Source: Cytobacillus dafuensis (GTDB lineage: Bacteria; Bacillota; Bacilli; Bacillales; Cytobacillaceae). From it: DNA of 64,000 bases. The position numbers were made by a program, and so were the translations under genes. The notes below the pieces were generated by a model. That model saw nothing but the letters and a program-made list of their open reading frames with translations, did not search any database and was not told where the DNA came from. Shown here one piece after another: positions 11,915 to 20,588 of the stretch; within the stretch, counting starts at the first letter, position 1, and the number at the start of each line of letters is the position of its first letter. Location: assembly GCF_007995155.1 (NCBI RefSeq), contig NZ_CP042593.1, forward strand, positions 104,001-168,000, given 5' to 3'.

Positions 11915-13298
11915 TACATTGACGAGGAAAAAAGAACCTTTTATCCCTTTAGAAGAAGGGCAGGTAAAAATGTATGTGTGCGGTCCGACCGTTTATAATT
12001 ATATTCATATAGGAAATGCAAGGCCGCCAATTGTTTTTGATACAGTAAGAAGGTATTTTGAATATAGAGGTTATGATGTTAAGTATATTTCGAATTTCAC
12101 TGATGTGGATGATAAATTAATCCGCGTGGCAAAAGAGCTAGGAGAAGAGGTTCCAGCGATTGCGGACCGCTTTATTGACGCTTATTATGCTGATGTTTCC
12201 GCCCTTGGATGCAAACGTGCTGATGTGCACCCAAGAGTAACCGAGAACATGGATATCATTATAGAGTTTATTGAAGCCTTAATTGAAAAAGGATATGCAT
12301 ACGAGTCTGAAGGAGATGTCTACTACCATACCCGTAAATTTAATGAGTATGGGAAGCTTTCACACCAATCCGTTGATGATCTGCGGTTAGGTGCCCGTAT
12401 TGCAGTAGGAGAAAAGAAGGAGGACGCTCTCGATTTTGCTCTATGGAAGGCAGCAAAAGAAGGAGAAATTTATTGGGACAGTCCATGGGGGAAAGGAAGA
12501 CCAGGCTGGCACATTGAATGCTCCGCGATGGCAAAAAAATATTTAGGTGAAACAATTGATATTCACGCAGGCGGACAGGACCTAGCCTTTCCTCACCACG
12601 AGAATGAAATCGCACAATCAGAAGCTGTTAGCGGCAAAACATTTGCCCAATATTGGATGCATAATGGCTATATCAATATCGATAATGAAAAAATGTCCAA
12701 ATCGCTTGGCAACTTTGTACTTGTCCATGACATTATTAAAAAGCATGATCCACAGGTTCTGCGATTCTTTATGCTATCTGTTCATTATCGCAATCCAATT
12801 AACTATAGTGAGGAATTATTGGAAAATACGCGTGCTGGATTAGAGAGAATTACAACATCCTATCAAAACTTAAAGCATCGTCAAGAATCAAGTGCTGATT
12901 TAACTGATAATAACGAAGAATGGCTTGAGAAAATTTCTGCCTTTCATGAGGAATTTATCAAGGAGATGGATGACGACTTCAATACAGCAAATGGCATATC
13001 CGTCCTCTTTGAGCTTTCGAAATTGGCGAATTATTATGTAATGGAGAAAAACACCTCCGTACAAGTTATTGAGGCGTTTACAAAGGAATTTGAGGATCTT
13101 TTCCAAGTGCTCGGGCTTTCTCTTGATGTTCAGAAAGAGGATTTACTGGATGAGGAGATTGAGCGATTAATTGAAGAGCGTATTCAAGCACGTAAGGATC
13201 GAAACTTCCAATTAGCCGACCAAATCCGTGATCAACTGAAAGATATGAACATCATTCTTGAAGATACACCTCAAGGCATTAGATGGAAAAGAGGATAG
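11895..13298 (+). CDS. cysS: Cysteinyl-tRNA synthetase
   Basis: CysS charges tRNA-Cys. The 467-residue class I synthetase contains YVCGPTVYN with the first zinc cysteine, the HIGNARP signature near residue 36, WHIECSAMA and HHENEIAQ zinc-site segments, and KMSKSLGN near 266. It overlaps the end of cysE and has its own GGAG ribosome site inside that gene. It is followed three bases later by mrnC. Confidence 0.98.
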   Translation: MTIQIYNTLTRKKEPFIPLEEGQVKMYVCGPTVYNYIHIGNARPPIVFDTVRRYFEYRGYDVKYISNFTDVDDKLIRVAKELGEEVPAIADRFIDAYYADVSALGCKRADVHPRVTENMDIIIEFIEALIEKGYAYESEGDVYYHTRKFNEYGKLSHQSVDDLRLGARIAVGEKKEDALDFALWKAAKEGEIYWDSPWGKGRPGWHIECSAMAKKYLGETIDIHAGGQDLAFPHHENEIAQSEAVSGKTFAQYWMHNGYINIDNEKMSKSLGNFVLVHDIIKKHDPQVLRFFMLSVHYRNPINYSEELLENTRAGLERITTSYQNLKHRQESSADLTDNNEEWLEKISAFHEEFIKEMDDDFNTANGISVLFELSKLANYYVMEKNTSVQVIEAFTKEFEDLFQVLGLSLDVQKEDLLDEEIERLIEERIQARKDRNFQLADQIRDQLKDMNIILEDTPQGIRWKRG

Positions 13299-13301
13299 GC
13301 A

Positions 13302-13727
13302 ATGCTCCATTATGATCAAAAAATCGATGAGAAACAATTAAACAGCCTCGCCCTTGCTTATATGGGCGACGCTGTTTTTGAAATCTATGTCCGCAGACAT
13401 CTTATCCAATGTGGAAAGGTTAGGCCTAATCAATTGCATAGGGAAGCAACCCATTATGTATCAGCTAAAGCTCAATCAGCCATCATTCACCAAATGTTAG
13501 ATTCTGATTGGCTGACAGAAGAAGAAATAGCCGTTGTCAAAAGGGGAAGAAATGCAAAATCAGGCACTGTTCCAAAGAATACAGATGTCCAAACCTATCG
13601 ATATGGCACTGCGTTCGAATCACTGATCGGCTATTTATATTTATCAGGTAATGAGGAGCGGCTTGAAAAAATAATTGTGGCTGCTTTTCAAATGGTTGAA
13701 CAAAAGAAAGGAGACACAATAATATGA
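13302..13727 (+). CDS. mrnC: Mini-ribonuclease III (23S rRNA maturation)
   Basis: Mini-III is an RNase III catalytic domain without a dsRNA-binding domain; in B. subtilis it matures the ends of 23S rRNA. The 141 residues show the [19 protein letters not shown] signature helix (about 15-34) and the second acidic site in [15 protein letters not shown]. No dsRBD follows, as expected. It sits between cysS and rlmB and overlaps rlmB by four bases. Confidence 0.95.
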   Translation: MLHYDQKIDEKQLNSLALAYMGDAVFEIYVRRHLIQCGKVRPNQLHREATHYVSAKAQSAIIHQMLDSDWLTEEEIAVVKRGRNAKSGTVPKNTDVQTYRYGTAFESLIGYLYLSGNEERLEKIIVAAFQMVEQKKGDTII

Positions 13728-14467
13728 GCCAAGATTTAATAATGGGAAAAAACCCTGTCATTGAAGCGCTTAAATCAGGACGGGATATTAATAAAATTTT
13801 TATTGCAGAAGGATCCCAAAGCGGACAAATGCAGCAGGTTATCGGGCTTGCGAAAGCCTCGAATGTATTCGTTCAATTTGTTCCAAAGAAAAAATTAGAT
13901 CAGATGGCAGAAGGAAATCATCAAGGTGTGGTAGCTCAAGTTGCAGCCTATCAATATGCCGAAATGGATGACTTATTTCATGCTGCTGAAAGGAAGAATG
14001 AAGCGCCCTTCTTCTTGTTATTGGATGAAATTGAGGACCCTCATAATCTAGGATCGATCATGAGAACGGCTGATGCGGTAGGTGCTCATGGAATCATCAT
14101 CCCGAAGAGGAGAGCTGTAGGATTGACTGCAACTGTTGCAAAGGCTTCAACTGGTGCGATAGAACATATTCCGGTTGTTCGAGTGACAAATATGGCAAGA
14201 ACGATAGATGAATTAAAGGAGAAAGGCGTCTGGATCGCAGGGACAGATGCAAAAGGCAGTGAAGATTACCGCCGCTTTGATGGAAGCTTGCCGCTAGGGT
14301 TAGTTATTGGCAGTGAAGGCAAGGGGATGGGGCGGTTGATTCGGGATAAATGTGATTTCCTTATCCATTTGCCGATGGCAGGTCATGTCACATCATTGAA
14401 TGCATCCGTTGCGGCTGCTCTTTTAATGTATGAGGTTTATCGGAAACGACATCCTCTAGAGGGATAA
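13724..14467 (+). CDS. rlmB: RlmB-type 23S rRNA 2'-O-methyltransferase (SpoU family)
   Basis: This 247-residue SpoU-family enzyme methylates the ribose of a guanosine in 23S rRNA. It has an N-terminal substrate-binding domain (GKNPVIEAL) and the three SPOUT motifs: [39 protein letters not shown] and [18 protein letters not shown]. It starts within the mrnC stop codon (ATATGA), so the two rRNA-processing genes are translationally coupled. Confidence 0.95.
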   Translation: MSQDLIMGKNPVIEALKSGRDINKIFIAEGSQSGQMQQVIGLAKASNVFVQFVPKKKLDQMAEGNHQGVVAQVAAYQYAEMDDLFHAAERKNEAPFFLLLDEIEDPHNLGSIMRTADAVGAHGIIIPKRRAVGLTATVAKASTGAIEHIPVVRVTNMARTIDELKEKGVWIAGTDAKGSEDYRRFDGSLPLGLVIGSEGKGMGRLIRDKCDFLIHLPMAGHVTSLNASVAAALLMYEVYRKRHPLEG

Positions 14468-14469
14468 AA

Positions 14470-14979
14470 ATGGACATCCTACTTGTCGACGGTTATAACG
14501 TAATCGGTGCTTGGCCGGAACTAAGAGAGCTGAAGAAAAAGGATCTATCTTCAGCTAGAGACCGATTAATCGAAAAAATGGCAGAGTACCAAGGATATTC
14601 TGGATATAGAGTGATTGTCGTATTTGACGCTCATTTTGTGAAAGGAACCGAAAAAAAATATAAAGATTCCAAGGTTGAAGTGATTTTTACACGAACGAAT
14701 GAAACGGCTGATGAGCGAATTGAAAAGCTGGCTATTAGCTTAAATAATAGAAAAACTCAAGTTCATGTAGCGACCTCCGACTATACAGAGCAATGGGCTA
14801 TATTTGGCCAGGGGGCATTACGAAAGTCATCAAGAGAATTATTAAATGAAATGAATTCAATTGAAAATCGAATAGAGAAAAAAGTAAAGAAAATTCAAGC
14901 AAATAAACCCTTCTCGAAACTTCCAATTAGCGAAGAAATGGCAGAAATTTTTGAAAAATGGCGTCGGGGGCAGCAATGA
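14470..14979 (+). CDS. rae1: Rae1 (YacP), ribosome-dependent mRNA endonuclease
   Basis: The 169-residue protein is a NYN (PIN-like) domain nuclease with DILLVDGYNVIGAWPEL at the N-terminus and acidic residues in VVFDAHFV, TNETADERIE and ATSDYTEQ. In B. subtilis, Rae1 enters the ribosomal A site and cuts certain mRNAs during translation. It begins two bases after rlmB. The family and function are established; the activity here is inferred from similarity. Confidence 0.93.
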   Translation: MDILLVDGYNVIGAWPELRELKKKDLSSARDRLIEKMAEYQGYSGYRVIVVFDAHFVKGTEKKYKDSKVEVIFTRTNETADERIEKLAISLNNRKTQVHVATSDYTEQWAIFGQGALRKSSRELLNEMNSIENRIEKKVKKIQANKPFSKLPISEEMAEIFEKWRRGQQ

Positions 14980-14983
14980 ATGG

Positions 14984-15013
14984 TTGACGCTGGAAAAAAT
15001 CCTACTGTATAAT
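14984..15013 (+). promoter_or_regulatory. Sigma-A promoter of sigH
   Basis: TTGACG at 14984-14989 and TATAAT at 15008-15013 are separated by 18 bases and lie 41 bases upstream of the sigH start. In B. subtilis the matching promoter is repressed by AbrB; no operator can be identified by eye. Confidence 0.75.
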
Positions 15014-15053
15014 ATTTCTATCTATCTATGCTTGTGCGGTCGGGGGGATCTTA

Positions 15054-15710
15054 GTGGATACTGACTTGAAAACATTCGACGAGAATAATTTAGAGTATGT
15101 GCAGCTTGAAGATGAAGAACTGATTGATTTAGTGCACAAAGGCGAGAGTGAAGCGTTAGATTATTTAATTCATAAGTACCGTAATTTTGTGCGTGCAAAA
15201 GCCAGATCTTACTTTTTAATTGGTGCAGACAAGGAAGATATTGTTCAAGAAGGAATGATTGGTTTATATAAGGCCATTCGTGATTTTAAAGAGGACAAGC
15301 TATCTTCATTTAAAGCGTTTGCAGAGCTGTGCATAACGAGACAAATTATCACGGCTATTAAAACCGCAACAAGGCAAAAGCATATCCCGTTAAATTCATA
15401 CGTGTCTTTGGACAAGCCGATCTATGATGAAGAGTCTGATCGGACATTAATGGATGTGATTTCGGGTGCAAAGGTAATGGATCCTGAAGAATTAATTATT
15501 AATCAAGAAGAGTTCGATCACATTGAAGTAAAAATGTCTGAGCTTCTAAGTGATCTTGAACGAAAAGTACTCTCCCTCTATTTAGATGGGCAATCCTATC
15601 AAGAAATTTCTGAAGAACTGAATCGTCATGTCAAGTCCATTGATAATGCTCTGCAAAGAGTGAAGCGAAAGCTTGAAAGGTATTTAGAGGTCCGCGAAAT
15701 TTCTTTATAA
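15054..15710 (+). CDS. sigH: Sigma-H, RNA polymerase sigma factor for early sporulation and stationary phase
   Basis: The 218 residues match sigma-H closely: region 2 with YRNFVRAKARSYFLIGAD and DIVQEGMIGLYKAIRDF, and region 4 with YLDGQSYQEISEELNRHVKS. It begins with GTG after CGGGGGG. Sigma-H drives spo0A, spo0F and competence-related genes, and its presence supports a spore-forming host. The N-terminal 15 residues differ from B. subtilis, as is common. Confidence 0.98.
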   Translation: MDTDLKTFDENNLEYVQLEDEELIDLVHKGESEALDYLIHKYRNFVRAKARSYFLIGADKEDIVQEGMIGLYKAIRDFKEDKLSSFKAFAELCITRQIITAIKTATRQKHIPLNSYVSLDKPIYDEESDRTLMDVISGAKVMDPEELIINQEEFDHIEVKMSELLSDLERKVLSLYLDGQSYQEISEELNRHVKSIDNALQRVKRKLERYLEVREISL

Positions 15711-15757
15711 GTCGTATTCTGATCATCTAACACTCTTTCTTCCAGCTTTCACTGTTA

Positions 15758-15786
15758 TTGACATCATTTATCGTCCGTGATAAAGT
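15758..15786 (+). promoter_or_regulatory. Sigma-A promoter of rpmG-secE
   Basis: TTGACA at 15758-15763 and TAAAGT at 15781-15786 with a 17-base spacer, 35 bases ahead of rpmG. Confidence 0.6.
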
Positions 15787-15821
15787 TTTAAGGACGTTGA
15801 AGTCTTTTAGTAGGTGAAGCA

Positions 15822-15965
15822 ATGAGAAAAAAAGTGGTACTAGCTTGCGAGGAATGCGGTTCTAGAAATTATTCAACAATGAGTAATAAGGAAACCGATC
15901 GTTTAGAGCTTAAGAAGTATTGTAAAACATGCAGTAATCATACCATCCATCGTGAAACAAAGTAA
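15822..15965 (+). CDS. rpmG: Ribosomal protein L33 (zinc-binding form)
   Basis: This short gene encodes 47 residues, [18 protein letters not shown] at the start, ending HTIHRETK. Two CxxC pairs (CEEC and CKTC) mark the zinc-binding C+ form of L33. It follows a GGTGAAG ribosome site and precedes secE, the place of rpmGB in B. subtilis, where it was long annotated as a pseudogene; here the frame is open. Confidence 0.93.
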   Translation: MRKKVVLACEECGSRNYSTMSNKETDRLELKKYCKTCSNHTIHRETK

Positions 15966-16019
15966 TTATAGTTATTTATAGATTATGGATATATCTCTTG
16001 GGAGTGGGGAGGTTGCAGT

Positions 16020-16202
16020 ATGCAACGCATCTTGAATTTTTTTCGCGATATCGCACGAGAAATGAGAAAGGTCAGCTGGCCGAAACGCAAAGAGCTGACT
16101 AGCTACACAATAACAGTTATAGCAACTGTAGCTTTTTTTGCTGTGTTTTTTACAGTGGTTGATTTTGGTATTTCTGAATTGATTCGTATTATTCTTGAAT
16201 AA
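16020..16202 (+). CDS. secE: SecE, preprotein translocase subunit
   Basis: SecE clamps SecY in the protein-conducting channel. The 60 residues show the amphipathic stretch EMRKVSWPKRKELTSYT followed by a single membrane helix (about 31-52), the short single-span form typical of Gram-positives. GGGGAGG lies upstream of the ATG. Confidence 0.97.
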   Translation: MQRILNFFRDIAREMRKVSWPKRKELTSYTITVIATVAFFAVFFTVVDFGISELIRIILE

Positions 16203-16225
16203 TCCCTGTATGTCCATGGTATAAT
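16195..16225 (+). promoter_or_regulatory. Candidate extended -10 promoter for nusG
   Basis: TATAAT at 16220-16225 is preceded by TGG, an extended -10, and by TTGAAT at 16195-16200, a long 19-base spacer away. Transcription would begin about 20 bases before the terminator-like hairpin at 16252-16272. Confidence 0.5.
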
Positions 16226-16251
16226 GGAGAATATCACAGGAAACTTTTGCA

Positions 16252-16272
16252 AAGCCCGGAAACGGGTTTTTT
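16252..16272 (+). terminator. Intrinsic terminator or attenuator before nusG
   Basis: AAGCCCG (16252-16258), a GAAA tetraloop and CGGGTTT (16263-16269) followed by more T residues form a compact terminator. It lies between the secE stop and nusG, downstream of a candidate promoter. Confidence 0.7.
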
Positions 16273-16300
16273 ATTTGGTTAAAATTATTTATTTATACAG

Positions 16301-16328
16301 GGAGGGAAGGACGAGCGAGTCCTCTTAA
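16301..16328 (+). promoter_or_regulatory. Unusual nusG ribosome binding site with bridging hairpin
   Basis: GGAGGG (16301-16306) lies 22 bases from the nusG ATG, too far for a normal ribosome site. AGGAC (16308-16312) can pair with GTCCT (16319-16323) between them, which would bring the two to about 6-7 bases. An in-frame TAA at 16326-16328 rules out an earlier start. Confidence 0.5.
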
Positions 16329-16862
16329 ATGGAAAAGAATTGGTATGTTGTTCATACGTACTCTGGTTACGAAAATAAAGTAAAGGCAAACCTGGAGAAG
16401 CGTGTAGAATCTATGGGGATGCAAGATAAGATTTTCCGTGTCATTGTGCCGGAAGAAGAAGAAACAGATTTCAAAAACGGTAAAAAGAAAGTTGTAAAAC
16501 GTAAAGTTTTCCCTGGTTATGTGCTTGTTGAAATTGTCATGACAGATGATTCATGGTATGTCGTGAGAAATACGCCAGGTGTTACAGGCTTTGTTGGATC
16601 AGCTGGCTCTGGTTCCAAACCGACTCCATTATTACCCGAAGAGGTCAATGTTATTTTGAAACGGATGGGTGTTGAAGAAAAACGAGTCGACATTAAATTT
16701 GAATTAGGGGAAATGGTACAGGTTAAAGAAGGACCATTTGCTAACTTCACAGGTTCTATTGAAGATATTGATAAAGACAAAGCGAAGATCAAGGTTCTTG
16801 TTAATATGTTTGGCCGTGATACGCCAGTAGAACTTGATTTTTCACAAATTGAAAAACTATAA
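16329..16862 (+). CDS. nusG: NusG, transcription elongation and pausing factor
   Basis: NusG binds RNA polymerase and, in Bacillus, promotes pausing. The 177 residues have the NGN domain (KNWYVVHTYSGYENKVKANL at the start, FPGYVLVEIVMTDDSWYVVRNTPGVTGFVG in the middle) and a C-terminal KOW domain (VQVKEGPFANFTGSIEDID). The start is fixed by a stop codon directly upstream and by the conserved N-terminus. The ribosome site is unusually distant. Confidence 0.98.
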   Translation: MEKNWYVVHTYSGYENKVKANLEKRVESMGMQDKIFRVIVPEEEETDFKNGKKKVVKRKVFPGYVLVEIVMTDDSWYVVRNTPGVTGFVGSAGSGSKPTPLLPEEVNVILKRMGVEEKRVDIKFELGEMVQVKEGPFANFTGSIEDIDKDKAKIKVLVNMFGRDTPVELDFSQIEKL

Positions 16863-16921
16863 GTCGAAACAAGACAATTCTCTAATTTTAAAAGTCACCC
16901 TTTCTATTTTTTGAAAAAAAC

Positions 16922-16950
16922 TTGAAATTGACTTTAAAAAGTGATAACAT
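16922..16950 (+). promoter_or_regulatory. Candidate promoter of rplK-rplA
   Basis: TTGAAA at 16922-16927 and TAACAT at 16945-16950 are 17 bases apart in the 221-base gap after nusG. A GTCTCA / TGAGAC hairpin follows at about 16966-16982 in the leader. Confidence 0.45.
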
Positions 16951-17083
16951 TTCATAGGTCAGTATGTCTCAGAAAATGAGACCGGACAATTGTTGTGTTC
17001 TTTATCTTTATATAAAGACTATAAGTTGAGTGGGAGGGGAAATCCCCTATTACCACATCACGGACTTTAAGGAGGTGTGTCTC

Positions 17084-17509
17084 GTGGCTAAAAAAGTAAT
17101 CAAACTTGTAAAGTTACAAATCCCTGCAGGTAAAGCAAACCCTGCACCACCAGTTGGACCGGCACTAGGTCAAGCGGGTGTTAATATCATGGGATTCTGT
17201 AAGGAATTTAACGCACGTACAGCTGAACAAGCTGGCCTAATCATTCCTGTTGAAATTACGGTTTTTGAAGACCGTTCATTTACATTTATTACGAAAACTC
17301 CGCCTGCTGCTGTACTTCTTAAGAAAGCAGCTGGAATCGAGTCTGGTTCTGGTGAACCAAACCGTAATAAAGTAGCAACAGTCAAGCGTGACAAGGTACG
17401 CGAGATTGCTGAAACAAAGATGCCTGACCTTAACGCTGCAAGCGTAGAAGCTGCAATGTTAATGGTAGAAGGTACTGCACGCAGCATGGGTATCGTTATC
17501 GAAGACTAA
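17084..17509 (+). CDS. rplK: Ribosomal protein L11
   Basis: L11 forms the GTPase-associated centre with 23S rRNA and is needed for RelA-type stringent sensing. The 141 residues contain [33 protein letters not shown] and the C-terminal rRNA-binding domain. The start is the GTG at 17084, eight bases after AAGGAGGTG; the upstream open frame is not conserved. Confidence 0.98.
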   Translation: MAKKVIKLVKLQIPAGKANPAPPVGPALGQAGVNIMGFCKEFNARTAEQAGLIIPVEITVFEDRSFTFITKTPPAAVLLKKAAGIESGSGEPNRNKVATVKRDKVREIAETKMPDLNAASVEAAMLMVEGTARSMGIVIED

Positions 17510-17539
17510 TCGCGTGTTTCAAGAGTAGGTTGTTGATTT

Positions 17540-17575
17540 AGGTTGCGTTGCTGAATTTGGTTTCACGCGCAACCT
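17540..17575 (+). other. Hairpin between rplK and rplA
   Basis: AGGTTGCG (17540-17547) pairs with CGCAACCT (17568-17575), followed by a short TTATT. It could be a weak terminator or a stabilising processing structure. Confidence 0.45.
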
Positions 17576-17667
17576 TTATTGCGTCTAGCTCTGACGTGAA
17601 AAACGTGTAGCGTTTTTCTTGCGTGGGAGGTTATTCCGCTAAAACCACAATCAAGGAGGAAATAATA

Positions 17668-18366
17668 ATGGCTAAAAAAGGTAAGAAGTATGTTGAAGCT
17701 GCCAAGCTTGTAGACAATACAAAAGCATACCCAATTGCAGAAGCGATTGAACTTGCTAAGAAAACAAACTTCACTAAATTTGATGCAACTGTAGAAGTTG
17801 CTTTCCGTTTAGGAATTGATCCTAAGAAAGCTGACCAAAATATCCGTGGAGCAGTAGTGCTTCCAAACGGAACTGGTAAAACTCAACGTGTTCTAGTATT
17901 TGCGAAGGGTGAAAAAGCGAAGGAAGCAGAAGCTGCTGGTGCAGATTTTGTAGGCGATGCAGATTTCATCAACAAAATCAACCAAGGTTGGTTCGATTTT
18001 GATGTTATCGTAGCAACACCTGACATGATGGGTGAAGTTGGTAAGCTTGGTCGTGTATTAGGACCAAAAGGCTTAATGCCAAACCCAAAAACAGGCACAG
18101 TTACATTTGATGTTGAAAAAGCTGTAAATGAAATCAAAGCTGGTAAAGTGGAATACCGTACTGATAAAGCTGGTAATATCCATGTTCCTATCGGTAAAGT
18201 TTCATTTGAAAACGATAAGCTAATCGAAAACTTCAATACAATTTTCGATACAATGCTTAAAGTTAAGCCTGCTGCTGCAAAAGGTACTTACATGAAGAAC
18301 GTTTCTGTTACTTCAACTATGGGACCTGGCGTAAAAGTAGATCCATCAACAGTTACTGTTAAGTAA
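17668..18366 (+). CDS. rplA: Ribosomal protein L1
   Basis: L1 builds the mobile stalk near the E site. The 232 residues start [16 protein letters not shown] and include the signature [20 protein letters not shown] and [12 protein letters not shown]. The ATG at 17668 has AAGGAGG eight bases upstream; the longer upstream frame is not conserved. Confidence 0.98.
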   Translation: MAKKGKKYVEAAKLVDNTKAYPIAEAIELAKKTNFTKFDATVEVAFRLGIDPKKADQNIRGAVVLPNGTGKTQRVLVFAKGEKAKEAEAAGADFVGDADFINKINQGWFDFDVIVATPDMMGEVGKLGRVLGPKGLMPNPKTGTVTFDVEKAVNEIKAGKVEYRTDKAGNIHVPIGKVSFENDKLIENFNTIFDTMLKVKPAAAKGTYMKNVSVTSTMGPGVKVDPSTVTVK

Positions 18367-18389
18367 TAATTGGTAATATCATTAAAAGA

Positions 18390-18418
18390 TTGACATACAA
18401 AAATACATCTAGTATTAT
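18390..18418 (+). promoter_or_regulatory. Sigma-A promoter of rplJ-rplL
   Basis: TTGACA at 18390-18395 and TATTAT at 18413-18418, spacer 17, just upstream of the L10 leader. Confidence 0.65.
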
Positions 18419-18448
18419 GTATTTTGTTGTTAAAATATAATACCATTT

Positions 18449-18566
18449 GTACCGTAGACAGCAGGTGCTTCATGCTTAATATCCTGCCGAGGTCATACGA
18501 TAGATTATTTGATTTAATTCCTATTGTATACTCCCTCCACGTCTACTACTGATGTGGAGGTTTTTA
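18449..18566 (+). ncRNA. L10 leader (autoregulatory mRNA structure of rplJ-rplL)
   Basis: The stretch ACCGTAGACAGCAGGTGCTT at 18451-18470, continuing through TAATATCCTGCCGAGG, is the conserved L10 leader of Firmicutes, with CAGCAGG pairing CCTGCCG. It is followed by a terminator, CCTCCAC (18534-18540) / GTGGAGG (18554-18560) with a T-run. By family precedent the L10-L12 complex binds here and favours termination when unassembled, lowering its own synthesis. Confidence 0.9.
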
Positions 18567-18607
18567 TTTGTCGGTATAAATGCAGAAATTCTACAGGAGG
18601 TGTAAAG

Positions 18608-19108
18608 ATGAGCAGCGTTATCGAACAAAAGAAACAAATCGTAGGAGAAATTGCTGATAAGTTTAAAGCAAGCGCATCAACGGTTGTTGTTGATTATCGT
18701 GGTCTAACTGTTGCGGAAGTTACTGAACTTCGTAAACAGCTTCGTGAAGCTGGTGTTGAATTCAAAGTATACAAAAATACTTTAACACGCCGTGCTGCAG
18801 AGGCTGCTGAACTTTCTGGTTTAAACGAATTCTTAACTGGTCCAAATGCGGTCGCATTCAGTACTGAAGACGTAGTTGCTCCAGCAAAAATCATTAATGA
18901 TTTTGCGAAAAAGCACGATGCACTTGAAATTAAAGCTGGTGTAATCGAAGGAACTGTTGCTACAGCAGAAGATGTTAAGGCTCTTGCGGAACTACCATCT
19001 CGCGAAGGTTTACTATCTATGCTACTCAGCGTTCTTCAAGCACCTATCCGCAACCTTGCTCTTGCTGCAAAAGCTGTTGCAGACCAAAAAGAAGAACAAG
19101 GCGCGTAA
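18608..19108 (+). CDS. rplJ: Ribosomal protein L10
   Basis: L10 is the base of the L7/L12 stalk. The 166 residues begin [19 protein letters not shown] and contain [21 protein letters not shown] and [12 protein letters not shown]; the C-terminal helix binds L12 dimers. The start is the ATG at 18608 after AGGAGGTG; the upstream extension is leader RNA. Confidence 0.98.
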   Translation: MSSVIEQKKQIVGEIADKFKASASTVVVDYRGLTVAEVTELRKQLREAGVEFKVYKNTLTRRAAEAAELSGLNEFLTGPNAVAFSTEDVVAPAKIINDFAKKHDALEIKAGVIEGTVATAEDVKALAELPSREGLLSMLLSVLQAPIRNLALAAKAVADQKEEQGA

Positions 19109-19164
19109 GTTGATCTTAAGCTTTAACTATTAAATTCAAACCAAATATAAGGAGGAACTTTAAA

Positions 19165-19530
19165 ATGACTAAAGAACAAATCATTGAAGCAGTTAAAAAT
19201 ATGACTGTTTTAGAATTAAACGACTTAGTAAAAGCTATCGAAGAAGAATTTGGTGTAACTGCTGCAGCTCCTGTAGCTGTTATGGGTGGAGCTGCTGCTG
19301 GTGGAGCTGCTGAAGAAAAAACTGACTTTGATGTAATCCTTGCTTCTGCAGGCGATCAAAAAATCAAAGTTATCAAAGTTGTTCGTGAAATCACTGGTCT
19401 TGGACTTAAAGAAGCAAAAGAACTTGTTGATAACACTCCAAAACCAATCAAAGAAGGCGCTTCTAAAGAAGAAGCTGAAGAAATCAAAGCTAAACTTGAA
19501 GAAGTTGGAGCTGGCGTTGAAGTTAAGTAA
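19165..19530 (+). CDS. rplL: Ribosomal protein L7/L12
   Basis: L7/L12 recruits the translation GTPases. The 121 residues show the N-terminal dimerisation helices, an Ala/Gly-rich hinge (about 36-52) and the C-terminal factor-binding domain ([20 protein letters not shown]). AAGGAGG precedes the ATG and a strong terminator follows. Confidence 0.98.
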   Translation: MTKEQIIEAVKNMTVLELNDLVKAIEEEFGVTAAAPVAVMGGAAAGGAAEEKTDFDVILASAGDQKIKVIKVVREITGLGLKEAKELVDNTPKPIKEGASKEEAEEIKAKLEEVGAGVEVK

Positions 19531-19540
19531 TATAGATATA

Positions 19541-19570
19541 AAAAAGCTCGCTATTTAGCGAGCTTTTTTT
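19541..19570 (+). terminator. Terminator of rplJ-rplL
   Basis: AAAAAGCTCGCT (19541-19552) and AGCGAGCTTTTTTT (19557-19570) form a GC-rich stem with a long T-run. Confidence 0.9.
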
Positions 19571-19644
19571 AAAAGAATAAGAAAGTGATTTTTATTACCT
19601 CTCTTTATTTCTACAATTGATTCTCCGCTGGAGGTGACTTTCTC

Positions 19645-20247
19645 ATGTCAGAACATTACTATTCCAAAACACAAAGTACGGATAGCAATCCGAAGTATTG
19701 GAGTTTTACTCTTAATAATCATGTGTTTCGCTTTAAAACGGATAATGGTGTTTTCTCAAAAAGTGAAGTTGATTTTGGATCAAGATTACTCATTGATGTG
19801 TTTAAACAACCAGAGATAGAGGGGGATATCCTTGATGTCGGCTGTGGATACGGTCCAATTGGACTTTCAGCAGCTAAGCTTATGAATAACCGGCTTGTCC
19901 ACATGGTTGATGTCAATTCTCGAGCGATAGGTCTTGCAAGAGAAAATGCAGAGTTAAATAATATCAAGAATGTATGTATTTATGAAAGTGACCGTTTGGA
20001 GAATGTGAAGAGCGAGAAGTTTGCTGCTATTTTGACCAATCCGCCAATTCGTGCTGGAAAAAAAGTTGTCCATGATATTTTCGAGCAGAGCTACAATAAA
20101 TTATTGCCTGGCGGCGATCTCTGGGTAGTTATTCAAAAAAAGCAAGGAGCACCTTCTGCTATTGAAAAGCTAACAGAGTTATTTGGTGATGTAGAGACGG
20201 TTGAAAAGAGAAAAGGCTATTATATTTTAAGAGCAAAAAAAGATTGA
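19645..20247 (+). CDS. ybxB: RsmC-like class I methyltransferase (YbxB)
   Basis: The 200-residue protein has the SAM-binding motif ILDVGCGYGPIGLSAAKL (near residue 61), VDVNSRAIGLARENA and the NPPIRAG catalytic motif near 131. NPP[IF] motifs mark N-methyltransferases, and the closest known relatives are 16S rRNA G1207 methyltransferases of the RsmC type. It lies between rplL and rpoB, as in B. subtilis. The exact target is inferred. Confidence 0.9.
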   Translation: MSEHYYSKTQSTDSNPKYWSFTLNNHVFRFKTDNGVFSKSEVDFGSRLLIDVFKQPEIEGDILDVGCGYGPIGLSAAKLMNNRLVHMVDVNSRAIGLARENAELNNIKNVCIYESDRLENVKSEKFAAILTNPPIRAGKKVVHDIFEQSYNKLLPGGDLWVVIQKKQGAPSAIEKLTELFGDVETVEKRKGYYILRAKKD

Positions 20248-20248
20248 C

Positions 20249-20280
20249 TTGACTTTTTTCTTATGTTAACGTTATATAAT
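20249..20280 (+). promoter_or_regulatory. Candidate promoter of rpoB-rpoC
   Basis: Two overlapping TTGACT hexamers (20244-20249, 20249-20254) lie upstream of TATAAT at 20275-20280. The spacing from the second is about 20 bases, so the exact -35 is uncertain. It would give a 5' leader of roughly 300 bases before rpoB. Confidence 0.45.
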
Positions 20281-20413
20281 GCCAACATAATATTTTCCGT
20301 TTAATTCCTAAAATACACAAACACTGTATAAAATTAGCATTAACGGGAAATAATGACAAAATAATAGTCGTAATGTGAAAATGTGGTTTTTGACTTAAAA
20401 ACCCTTTTTCTTT

Positions 20414-20537
20414 TTGTCTTATGATAAGTGAAAGCTGTATAGCTACAGCGCCTAGGAGCTTGAGGTCATAAGACAATCCGTCAAAAGGTTAAAGGACAAC
20501 TTTTCGCGGGTTTGTCTTATGTTTGTTGCTCCTAGGC
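20414..20537 (+). ncRNA. Large structured leader upstream of rpoB
   Basis: The 341 bases between ybxB and rpoB carry no gene but a striking fold. GCCTAGGAGC (20450-20459) pairs with GCTCCTAGGC (20528-20537), and inside it CATAAGACAA (20467-20476) pairs with TTGTCTTATG (20512-20521). A second identical TTGTCTTATG lies upstream at 20414-20423 and could take the same partner. A small hairpin, GCTGTA / TACAGC (20434-20449), abuts the large stem. No T-run follows. It may be an RNase III site or a regulatory leader; I recognise no named family. Confidence 0.75.
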
Positions 20538-20588
20538 AAGGTGCTTCCGCTTTTATTATAAAAACGCTTGATTTGAGGGGTGAATCAG

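Noticed and set aside
16020..16202. Frameshift or truncation in secE because of its 60-residue length
   Set aside because: Single-span SecE of about 60 residues is normal in Gram-positive bacteria.
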